Shown here in pieces: positions 53,986-61,595 of a DNA stretch of 64,000 bases. A program made the position numbers and the translations under genes. Below the pieces are notes generated by a model. That model did not search any database and was not told the origin of the DNA. It saw only the letters and a program-made list of their open reading frames with translations. The stretch is from Streptomyces endophytica (GTDB taxonomy: Bacteria > Actinomycetota > Actinomycetes > Streptomycetales > Streptomycetaceae): contig NZ_CP110636.1 in assembly GCF_026153355.1 (NCBI RefSeq), positions 1,612,001-1,676,000 on the forward strand, written 5' to 3'. Positions within the stretch are counted from its first letter, which is position 1, and the number at the start of each line of letters is the position of its first letter.

Positions 53986-54327
53986 CTATCCGACCGCGGC
54001 GTACTCGTCGAAGGTCTCGTCCTCGCAGTCCATCGGCAGAATGCCGGTGCTGCGCTCGTATTCCGTGCGCGCCGTCTCCAAGAGGCGACGCCATGACGTC
54101 ACGGTCGGGCGGCGACGCAGCAGCGCCCTCCGCTCCCGCTCGGTCATCCCGCCCCACACGCCGAATTCCACCCGGTTGTCCAGGGCGTCGGCCAGGCATT
54201 CCGTACGCACCGGACATCCGGTGCACACCGCCTTGGCGCGATTCTGCGCCGCACCCTGAACGAACAGTTCGTCCGGATCGGTAGTGCGGCAGGCTGCCTG
54301 TGCACTCCAGTCGGTTACCCAGCTCAT
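53986..54327 (-). CDS. wblA: WhiB-like transcription factor WblA
   Basis: 113 residues. Fe-S ligands C13, C35, C38 and C44 (ACRTTD, VCTGCPVRTEC), then the G(V/I)WGG turn GVWGGMTERERRALLRR, and a basic recognition region. A longer C-terminus (YERSTGILPMDCEDETFDEY) distinguishes WblA from WhiB/WhiD. In Streptomyces WblA is a pleiotropic down-regulator of antibiotic synthesis needed for sporulation. ATG 54327 is chosen as it gives MSWVTDWSAQAAC; an upstream ATG at 54372 would add 15 residues without WblA similarity. GGAGAGGA lies about 10 nt before. Confidence 0.95.
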   Translation of the reverse strand: MSWVTDWSAQAACRTTDPDELFVQGAAQNRAKAVCTGCPVRTECLADALDNRVEFGVWGGMTERERRALLRRRPTVTSWRRLLETARTEYERSTGILPMDCEDETFDEYAAVG

Positions 54328-54966
54328 GCTGGCGCCGTCCTCTCCCGAATCGAGGCTCCCCCACGGCGGCAAACGGCATATTCACCGTTGCCAGTTGAGG
54401 ACGTTACGGCGGGCGGACAGGGCGCAACACCCCCTTCGGGCCCAATCTTGAATGGCCCGAACGGACTATGCGTACGCGGCAGATCACCCAACGGAGTGAC
54501 CGTGCGGCATACGTCACATAGCGCATAAGGCGGGACAGTTCGCCGCCCTGACACGGGGTTTCTGTGGGCACACGCGGACGCGTGGGGGCTCGGTCCGCGA
54601 GGAGTAGGGGTTGACGAACTGACGCGTAACCATTCGGCTGTGGCAGCTGAGTACAGGCTAAGCGAACAGGTGCGCCCCTGTCCGGCGAATGGGAACCTCG
54701 GCACCTCACGTGCGACGCGACCGCGCCCGTACGGCCATCGAGGGATCACATCCGGCCGAGCACGGAGATCGGATCCGGCCGGATCCGGAGATCGACTCGG
54801 GATGCCCCCGAGGTCACGCACGGCCCGGGGCGGAAACCCGAGCGGGTCGCCGCCGAGGTCGTCGAGGTCACGGCCGCACCACCCCGAGGTCACCACCCGG
54901 TGTACGAGCGGCCCCGCACCCCCCGCTCCGTCCGCACGTATGTGGCAACGGATTAGGCTGCCTCCC
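54328..54966. promoter_or_regulatory. Long divergent region between wblA and the PBP gene
   Basis: 639 bp without a gene. wblA genes have long regulatory leaders bound by BldD, WhiA and others, and this may be one. The right part holds a 16-bp perfect palindrome (54771-54786, GGATCCGGCCGGATCC) between direct CGGAGATCG copies, about 180 bp upstream of the PBP start. A short AT-richer stretch at 54605-54665 may hold promoters. Confidence 0.55.
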
Positions 54967-57162
54967 ATGGCTAAGAAGCGCGATGGCGGGGGTCTGTCCA
55001 CGACGCAGCGGACCGCCAGGTTCCTCGGTGTCAGCGTCCTGGCCGGAGCGGTGCTCGCCGGTCTCGCGCTGCCGGCGGCCGGGGCGCTGGGCCTCGCCGC
55101 CAAGGGTTCGGTCGAGGGCTTCGACGAGATCCCGGCGAACCTCAAGACGCCACCGCTCAGCCAGCGGACCACCATCCTGGACTCGGACGGCGGCGAGATC
55201 GCCAAGGTCTACTCCCGCGACCGCACGGTCGTGAGCCTCAAGAACATGTCGCCGTACATCCAGCAGGCGATCGTCGCCATCGAGGACGCCCGGTTCTACC
55301 AGCACGGCGCCATCGACGTGAAGGGCATCCTGCGGGCGCTCAACAAGAACGCCCAGTCCGGCGGCGTCTCCCAGGGCGCGTCGACGCTGACCCAGCAGTA
55401 CGTGAAGAACGTGTTCGTCGAGGAGGCCGGCGACGACCCGGACAAGGTCGCGCAGGCCACCCAGCAGACGATCGGCCGCAAGGTCAAGGAGCTCAAGTAC
55501 GCGATCCAGGTCGAGAAGGAGCTCGGCAAGCGCAAGATCCTGCAGAACTACCTCAACATCACCTTCTTCGGCCAGCAGGCGTACGGCGTCGAGGCGGCCG
55601 CCCAGCGGTACTTCAGCAAGCACGCGAAGGATCTGAACCTGGAGGAGTCGGCGCTGCTCGCCGGGATCGTCCAGTCGCCGAGCCGCTACGACCCGGTCAA
55701 CGACCCGCAGGAGGCCACCCGGCGGCGCAACACCGTGCTGCAGCGGATGGCCGACCTGAAGGACATCACCCAGGAGCAGGCCGACGCGGCCGCCAAGAAG
55801 CCGATCAAGCTGGCCATCAGCCGGCCCAAGAACGGCTGCATCACCGCCACCGACGGCGCCGGCTTCTTCTGCGACTACATCCGCAAGGCCTTTCTCGGCG
55901 ACAGAACCTTCGGCAAGACCCGCAAGGCCCGTCTGAAGCGCTGGGACCAGGGCGGCCTGACCATCCGCACCACCCTCGACCGACAGACCCAGAAGTCGAT
56001 CCAGGCCTCCATCGCCAAGCACGTCTACGAGGACGACCAGGTCGCCACCGCCGCGACCATCGTGGAGCCGGGCACCGGCAAGATCCTCGGCATGGGCCAG
56101 TCGCGGCCGTACGGCTTCCGCGGGAACCAGACCATGATCAACCTCTCGGTCGACCACAACATGGGCGGCGGCGCCGGCTACCAGCCCGGTTCGACCTTCA
56201 AGCCGGTGATCGCGGCGGCCGCCCTGGAGCAGGGCACCAGCCCCGAGCAGGAGTACCCCTCGCCGTACCGGATGCCGTACCCGAGCCCGGTGCAGACCTG
56301 TGACGGCGAGTGGAACGGGAGCGGCGAGACGACGCAGAACGAGAACCGGAAGGAGGTCGGCCCGTACGCCATGAAGGAGGCGACCGCGAAGTCGGTCAAC
56401 ACCTACTTCGTGCAGCTGATCAGCGACATCGGCATCTGCCCCGCGGTCAAGATGGCGCAGAAGATGGGCATCGAGCGGGCCGACGGCAAGCCCCTGCAGC
56501 AAGTTCCGTCGATGACGCTCGGCGTGCAGGAAATGTCTCCGCTGACCATGGCAGCCGGTTACGCCGCCTTCGCCAACGGCGGCGAGTACTGCTCCCCGGT
56601 CGCCATCGAGTCCATCACCGACGCCCGCGGCCGGTCCCTGAAGGTCCCGCAGACCAGCTGCCGTACGGCGATGTCCAAGAAGACCGCGGACACGATCAAC
56701 ACCCTCCTCAAGGGCGTCGTCGAGGACGGCACCGGCAAGGAGGCCGGTCTCAGTGGCCGGGACAGCGCGGGCAAGACCGGCACCACCGACAGCCGCTACG
56801 CCGCCTGGTTCGTCGGCTACACCCCGAACGCGGCCGGCGCCGTCTGGGTGGGCGACCCCCAGCACCAGCGCAAGATGTACAACATCACCATCGGCGGCGT
56901 CCCCCACGACAAGGTCTACGGCGCCGACACCCCCGGCCCCATCTGGCGCGACGCGATGACCGGCGCCCTGGCCGGCCGGCCCGCACCGGCCCTGCCGACC
57001 GTCCCGATCGGCGACCCCGACAAGGGCAAGGGTTCGGGCGACGACAAGGGCCCCGGCAAGCCCAAGCCCGGCCGCGGCCACGGCGGCGACAACAAGCCCG
57101 GCGGCGGCTGGCACCTCCCCGGCTGGCCCGACATCCTGGGCGGCGGCAACGGCGGGTGGTGA
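54967..57162 (+). CDS. Class A penicillin-binding protein
   Basis: A bifunctional peptidoglycan synthase of 731 residues. N-terminal membrane anchor (SVLAGAVLAGLALPAAGALG), glycosyltransferase domain with catalytic Glu106 in AIEDARFYQHGAID and QGASTLTQQYVKN, transpeptidase with S409 in GSTFK, S476-V-N and K603-T-G-T. The tail after about 680 is Gly/Lys/Pro-rich (DKGKGSGDDKGPGKPKPGRG). ATG 54967 follows CTCCC rather than a good ribosome site but is the start that gives the KKRDGG head. It lies opposite wblA, as in other streptomycetes from memory. Confidence 0.95.
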   Translation: MAKKRDGGGLSTTQRTARFLGVSVLAGAVLAGLALPAAGALGLAAKGSVEGFDEIPANLKTPPLSQRTTILDSDGGEIAKVYSRDRTVVSLKNMSPYIQQAIVAIEDARFYQHGAIDVKGILRALNKNAQSGGVSQGASTLTQQYVKNVFVEEAGDDPDKVAQATQQTIGRKVKELKYAIQVEKELGKRKILQNYLNITFFGQQAYGVEAAAQRYFSKHAKDLNLEESALLAGIVQSPSRYDPVNDPQEATRRRNTVLQRMADLKDITQEQADAAAKKPIKLAISRPKNGCITATDGAGFFCDYIRKAFLGDRTFGKTRKARLKRWDQGGLTIRTTLDRQTQKSIQASIAKHVYEDDQVATAATIVEPGTGKILGMGQSRPYGFRGNQTMINLSVDHNMGGGAGYQPGSTFKPVIAAAALEQGTSPEQEYPSPYRMPYPSPVQTCDGEWNGSGETTQNENRKEVGPYAMKEATAKSVNTYFVQLISDIGICPAVKMAQKMGIERADGKPLQQVPSMTLGVQEMSPLTMAAGYAAFANGGEYCSPVAIESITDARGRSLKVPQTSCRTAMSKKTADTINTLLKGVVEDGTGKEAGLSGRDSAGKTGTTDSRYAAWFVGYTPNAAGAVWVGDPQHQRKMYNITIGGVPHDKVYGADTPGPIWRDAMTGALAGRPAPALPTVPIGDPDKGKGSGDDKGPGKPKPGRGHGGDNKPGGGWHLPGWPDILGGGNGGW

Positions 57163-57202
57163 CGCCCCGGTTGGCGCCCGTCTCCTGAGCCCCAAAGACG
57201 AC

Positions 57203-57240
57203 CGAGGGGCCGCCCCAGCACCGGCTGGGGCGGCCCCTCG
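57203..57240 (+). terminator. Terminator after the PBP gene
   Basis: Seventeen-base perfect arms (CGAGGGGCCGCCCCAGC and complement) around ACCG, then TCTTCC. Confidence 0.85.
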
Positions 57241-57244
57241 TCTT

Positions 57245-57405
57245 CCACCGCGGGCGTCCGCAGGCGTCCGGAACCTCCGCCCGTACACCGCGGGTGAGGA
57301 CCTCCGCCCGTGTGCCTCCCGGCAAGAACCTCCGTCCGACCCGCTCGGCCGGCCAGGACTTCCGTCTCCGGGGCCGCTCAGGCGTCCAGGACTTCCGTCC
57401 CCGCC
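57245..57405. repeat. Degenerate ~30-bp repeats
   Basis: AACCTCCGYCCG and GGACTTCCGTC words recur at roughly 30-33 bp (near 57270, 57300, 57327, 57357 and 57389). They fill the gap between the PBP terminator and the YqeY-like gene. No gene is seen. Confidence 0.55.
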
Positions 57406-57410
57406 GACAC

Positions 57411-57875
57411 TCAGCCGGCCAGCAGCTTCTTCACCATTCCGGCCACCCGGCCGCCCTCGGCGCGCCCGGCCACCTTCGGGTTGACGATCTTCATGACCGC
57501 GCCCATCGCCTTCGGCCCCTCGGCACCGCTGCCCTTGGCCTCCGCCACCGCCGCCGCGACCAGCGACTCCAGCTCCTCGTCGGTCAGCTGCTTGGGGAGG
57601 TAGTCGGCGAGCAGCTCGCCCTCGGCCCGCTCCCGCGCGGCCGACTCGCTCCGGCCGCCCTGGTCGAACGCCTCCGCGGCCTCCCGGCGCTTCTTCGCCT
57701 CCCGCGCGATGATCTTCTCGACCTCGCCGTCGGACAGCACGCGCGCCTCCGTGCCCGCGACCTCCTCCTTCTGGATCGCGGTCAGCGTGAGACGGAGGGT
57801 GGAGGAACGCAGCTCGTCGCGCGCCTTGATCGCTTCGGTGAGGTCGTGCTGCAGCTTGGACTTGAGCGTGGTCAT
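57411..57875 (-). CDS. GatB/YqeY domain protein
   Basis: 154 residues. MTTLKSKLQHDLTEAIKARD, then RLTLTAIQKEEVAG, and the conserved end GAVMKIVNPKVAGRAEGGRV, which matches YqeY/tRNA-amidotransferase tails. YqeY proteins are thought to bind tRNA, but their role is not settled. ATG 57875 is the only fit. The gene is followed on its 3' side by the degenerate repeats and is divergent from the phosphoesterase gene. Confidence 0.93.
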   Translation of the reverse strand: MTTLKSKLQHDLTEAIKARDELRSSTLRLTLTAIQKEEVAGTEARVLSDGEVEKIIAREAKKRREAAEAFDQGGRSESAARERAEGELLADYLPKQLTDEELESLVAAAVAEAKGSGAEGPKAMGAVMKIVNPKVAGRAEGGRVAGMVKKLLAG

Positions 57876-58092
57876 GCCGTCGAGTATGCCCCCACCCACC
57901 GACAACCGCCGCGCCTTTTCCCCGCGCCCGCCGCGAGCCCACGACCGCTGCCGGCCCCCGCCGGCCCGCCGGGCCCCCAACCCTACGCGCCGGCGCCCGC
58001 CCGCATCGGCACCTCCCGCGCCGACACCCGTCCGCGCCCCGCCCGTCCCTCCCGGTGTACCGACCCCTCGCCACTCTGCAACGATGGGAACC

Positions 58093-59019
58093 ATGCGCGC
58101 GCGATACGGAGTACCCCTGACCCTGACCGCAGTCGGCGCGGCCGGCCTCGCCTACGCCGCGGGCTACGAAGTCCGCTCCTTCCGCCTGAGGCGGGTCACG
58201 GTCCCCGTACTGCCGCGCGGTATGCGCCCGTTGCGCGTCCTGCAGGTCTCGGACATCCACATGGTCAGCGGCCAGCGCAAGAAACAGCGCTGGCTGCAGT
58301 CGCTGGCCGGGCTGCGCCCCGACTTCGTCATCAACACGGGTGACAACCTCTCCGACCCCGAGGGCGTCCCGGAGACCCTGGACGCGCTCGGTCCGCTGAT
58401 GGAGTTCCCCGGTGCCTACGTCTTCGGCTCGAACGACTACTACGGCCCCAAGCTCCGCAACCCGGCCCGTTACCTGATCGAGCGGGTCCAGGGCCGCCAC
58501 GGCCTCAACGGCAACGCTCCCGTCGTGGGCGCCGTCCACAACCCGTGGGAAGAACTGCGCGACGCCTTCGACGCGGCCGGCTGGGTGGGCCTGTCCAACA
58601 CCCGCGGCCGCCTCAAGCTGGAGGGCGTCGAGATCGCCCTCACCGGCCTGGACGACCCGCACATCAAGCGCGACCGGTACGCCGAGGTGGCCGGCGGCCC
58701 CGAATCCGGCGCCGATCTCTCGCTGGCCGTCGTCCACGCCCCGTACCTGCGCTCCCTGGACGCCTTCGCCGCCGACGGCTACCCGCTGATCCTGGCCGGC
58801 CACACCCACGGCGGCCAGCTCTGCATCCCCTTCTACGGGGCGCTCGTCACCAACTGCGACATCGACACCGACCGGGTCAAGGGCCTCTCCACCCACACCG
58901 CGGGCGGCCGCACCTCCTACCTCCACGTCTCCGCCGGCTGCGGCACCAACCGCTACACCCCGGTCCGCTTCGCCTGCCCCCCGGAAGCCACCCTCCTCAC
59001 CCTCACCGCCCGCGACTGA
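58093..59019 (+). CDS. Metallophosphoesterase (YkuE-like)
   Basis: 308 residues. An N-terminal membrane helix (LTLTAVGAAGLAYAAGY), then the calcineurin-type metal motifs: LQVSDIHM, INTGDNLSD, GSNDYYG (where Asn-His is usual, here Asn-Asp), VVHAPY and AGHTHGGQ. YkuE-like enzymes are exported or membrane-bound. The His in the third motif (GNHD) being Asp-Tyr is unusual but seen in this actinobacterial subgroup, as far as I recall. ATG 58093 or 58084. Confidence 0.88.
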   Translation: MRARYGVPLTLTAVGAAGLAYAAGYEVRSFRLRRVTVPVLPRGMRPLRVLQVSDIHMVSGQRKKQRWLQSLAGLRPDFVINTGDNLSDPEGVPETLDALGPLMEFPGAYVFGSNDYYGPKLRNPARYLIERVQGRHGLNGNAPVVGAVHNPWEELRDAFDAAGWVGLSNTRGRLKLEGVEIALTGLDDPHIKRDRYAEVAGGPESGADLSLAVVHAPYLRSLDAFAADGYPLILAGHTHGGQLCIPFYGALVTNCDIDTDRVKGLSTHTAGGRTSYLHVSAGCGTNRYTPVRFACPPEATLLTLTARD

Positions 59020-59337
59020 GGCGTACGGCTGATCCCCGGCGGCTTCCCCGACCGGCCGCCGCCGGACCGTACGGACGGGCCGTACGGACGGATGGACCAC
59101 CGGGAGGGGGCGGGGCGAACCGCCTCATCTCCCTCCGGATGAGGAAACCGGCCACCCTGTCCGGGAGGAACCACCCGGGGAGCTCCCTCCAGGGGGAGCC
59201 ACCTCGGGACCTCCCTCCAGAAGGCACCACCTCGGGACCTCCCTCCGGTCGACCATCCGAACGGCTTCCCTCCCCGCGCGCCAAACCGGCCGAAGGGCCC
59301 CCTCCTCCTTGCGGCCCCCTCCCCCTAACGTGGAGGA
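59020..59337. other. Intergenic region with 28-bp repeats
   Basis: 318 bp with no gene. Its main content is the repeat at 59167-59250. Confidence 0.6.
59167..59250. repeat. 28-bp tandem repeat, three copies
   Basis: Copies begin at 59167, 59195 and 59223. The shared core is CCACCTCGGGACCTCCCTCC, with the first copy divergent. Confidence 0.8.
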
Positions 59338-60066
59338 ATGTCCGACCCCAACCGGACCTCGCAGTCCACGCGCCACGCCACCGGTCCGGCCGGCGCCGCC
59401 GCCCGGACTCCCGCCGCGGCCGTCGCCCCCACGACCCGCCACCCACTGGCCGCCGTCTACCGCCTCCTGATCACCGCGGCCGCCCTGACCGGCCTGGTCC
59501 TGGCGGCCGTCGCCACCCCCGGCCCCGCCCGCCTGCTCGCCTCCTTCACCGCACAGGCCAACCTCGCCGCCGCCCTGGTCGCCGCCGCCTCGGCACACCG
59601 CGCCTGGACCGGCCGCCGCCCCCTGAGCCCCGGCCTCACCGGTGCCGTGCTCTCCTTCCTCACCCTCGTCGCCGTCCTCCACCACCTCCTCCCCGCCACC
59701 TCCACCACCGTCTTCGCCCTCCCGAGCCCCGCCCCCGGCACGCCCGCCCACCCCCTCTCCCCCTTCCTCCTCACCACGCTCACCCCGCTCGCCGCCCTCG
59801 CCGACTGGCTCCTGCTCACCACGCCCCGCGGCTTCCGCCCCCGCCACGCCTGGCAGTGGCCGGCGTACCCCCTCCTCTACCTCGCCGCCACCCTCGCCCT
59901 CCCCACCCCGACCGGCGCCCGCCCGGGCAGCCTCGCCACCGCCCTCACCCTCGCCCTGGCGAGCTGCCTGCTCCCCGTGATCACCATCGCGATCGACCAG
60001 GTCAGGCCCTCCCCACGTCTCTCCAGGAACCGGATTTCGCCTACGGGGATCGGTCCGCTAAAGTAG
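59338..60066 (+). CDS. Pr6Pr-family integral membrane protein
   Basis: 242 residues with six predicted helices (RLLITAAALTGLVLAAVATP, TAQANLAAALVAAASAHRAW, GAVLSFLTLVAVLHHLLPAT, LLTTLTPLAALADWLLLT and two more). FTAQANL resembles the FT-QSNL signature of the Pr6Pr family; function unknown. The N-terminus is Ala/Thr/Pro-rich. ATG 59338. Synonymous sites are almost all C, so codon bias is extreme. It ends just before the tRNA-Pro gene. Confidence 0.8.
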   Translation: MSDPNRTSQSTRHATGPAGAAARTPAAAVAPTTRHPLAAVYRLLITAAALTGLVLAAVATPGPARLLASFTAQANLAAALVAAASAHRAWTGRRPLSPGLTGAVLSFLTLVAVLHHLLPATSTTVFALPSPAPGTPAHPLSPFLLTTLTPLAALADWLLLTTPRGFRPRHAWQWPAYPLLYLAATLALPTPTGARPGSLATALTLALASCLLPVITIAIDQVRPSPRLSRNRISPTGIGPLK

Positions 60067-60078
60067 AGCTCGTTGCTT

Positions 60079-60151
60079 CGGGTGTAGCGCAGCTTGGCAG
60101 CGCGCTTCGTTCGGGACGAAGAGGTCGTGGGTTCAAATCCCGCCACCCCGA
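60079..60151 (+). tRNA. tRNA-Pro (anticodon CGG)
   Basis: D-arm GCGCAGCTTGGCAGCGC, anticodon loop TTCGGGA (CGG) in stem CTTCG/CGAAG, T-arm GTGGGTTCAAATCCCGC. The 5' acceptor reads CGGGTGT while the 3' strand is ACCCCG, so one G of a GGGG run is missing. CCA is not encoded. A terminator hairpin follows. Confidence 0.92.
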
Positions 60152-60163
60152 CTGAAGGAACAC

Positions 60164-60208
60164 CAGGTCAGGGGCCTGATCCGCTGAGCGGGTCGGGCCC
60201 CTGACCTG
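60164..60208 (+). terminator. Terminator after tRNA-Pro
   Basis: Thirteen-base perfect outer arms (CAGGTCAGGGGCC and complement) with an inner smaller stem. Confidence 0.8.
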
Positions 60209-60685
60209 TTCCCGCAGACCGTTGGGGAGCCATGTGGGGGCCAACTTCGGGAACCGCTCCCGAACTGCCCCTACTGACGCGCAAGCTGCCGCGCCCGTAA
60301 GAGGTCGTTGAGCTCCGGGAACAGTGACGTGGGGCACACTACCGGGCTCACCACACCCGGACGCGGTGCACGCCACGCCATCGGTCCGGCCTTGGTGGTG
60401 TCAGCGGCATCACTTCCCCGTTCCCCCGGCCCTGGCCACGGGGCAGAGTGGCTCCCCGAAGGTGCGGGCCGGAGCAGCGGACTTGATCGAGACTCGTCCG
60501 GCATCAGCGGTCCAACGACCGTCCTCTACGAGGCACTTGGCAATGGTGCTGTTACGTATGCATGCGAACGCCGGGGCCCGAGGCCTGAGCATGCACCCGT
60601 GTTCCAGGCCGTCGCCATGGGGAGGCGCGTGCGCTCAGGCAAAAACCAGCGCGGCCGCGCACTGTGCCCGAGAGGGGCGGTCCCC
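60209..60685. other. Gene-poor stretch after tRNA-Pro
   Basis: 477 bp. On the minus strand, 60271-60504 is an open frame of 77 codons ending SLFPELNDLLRARQLARQ, which looks like the C-terminal helix of a lost gene. No start or ribosome site supports it as a working gene. The stretch is less GC-rich than the core and marks the border between core and accessory DNA. Confidence 0.45.
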
Positions 60686-61404
60686 TCACACGTCAGGGAG
60701 CCAGATCTCTTCCATCAGGGCCGTCGCGGACTCGGTGTGCCGGACCCGGAACACCGACGTGAGGAGATCGGCACGACCCCAGGGGTCGTACCGTCCCAAC
60801 GCGAGACGCGACAGCCCCTCCCAGTCGCTGTAGCGGGGATCGTCTGACAGCTCGACGTCCTCTTCCTCCAACACCTCGGGAGTGATGCCGAGGGCGTCCA
60901 GGACGGCTTGTAGGTCACCTGTGAGGGTCCACGGCTCCTCACCGGGCCACCCTTCGGAATGCAGCAGCGGAACGCCGGGCACGATGATGACGTCCTCGGC
61001 GTGGGTCTCCCCGCAGTCGACATGCGCCGACCCGACGATCCGAGCCCCCGGATACCGGTCACGAAGTGCCGTGGCCTGGCCCCGCACCGGGCGGGCAGTG
61101 CCGTTGTCCGCCAGGGACGGATCCGATATCGCGAGCACATTGCCCCAGCAGCCGACCCTGATGAAATCCAGGTCCTGCCGCGTCGCCAAAGCCATCGGTT
61201 CCGCAGCCGGTGCCGACTGCACCTCTTCAAGGACCTCGTCGACGGTCCCGAACGCCTCCGCGAACTCCCGTGCCCGCACCGGGTCATGCGCGGCACGTAC
61301 CGGTCCAGGGTCGGAGAAGGGGGCAGGACGAGGGTGATGGTGTGGTCCCCGGACCCCCAGACCCTGGAGTCGGGCGGGCAGCTCCAGAAATCATTGTCAC
61401 TCAT
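60686..61404 (-). CDS. Acidic hypothetical protein divergent from the surface nuclease-like gene, one frameshift
   Basis: About 239 residues when restored; no family recognised. The N-terminal frame (MSDNDFWSCPPDSRVWGSGD, TITLVLPPSPTLDRYV) shifts near 61290 to the main frame (REFAEAFGTVDEVLEEVQSA, DFIRVGCWGNVLAISD, THAEDVIIVPGVPLLHSEGW, ending SATALMEEIWLPDV). It is strongly acidic, lacks a signal peptide or membrane helix, and so is cytoplasmic. Acidity, small size and adjacency to a nuclease-like secreted protein fit an immunity protein, but that is only inference. ATG 61404 overlaps GTG 61407; no clear ribosome site. Confidence 0.6.
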
Positions 61405-61595
61405 CACGCCACCGTAACCGCCGCCACCGACATCCTTGCCACGGTGGCGAGTTCAGGACACGCCGCGCCGAATCGCCTTGCGGAGTACGTGAGTTGGTCA
61501 CCTAGGGTGGGCGGGCTTGGCGGCGTCAACGACCACGGGGGCCCCTGACGCCGCGCACTCAGAGACCCACCTCTGGGCTCCCTACGGAGAACCAC

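Noticed and set aside
54868..59100. A minus-strand open frame of 1,410 codons
   Set aside because: It lies opposite the PBP, YqeY region and phosphoesterase genes. Long stop-free antisense frames are normal at this GC content, and its translation has no recognisable domain.
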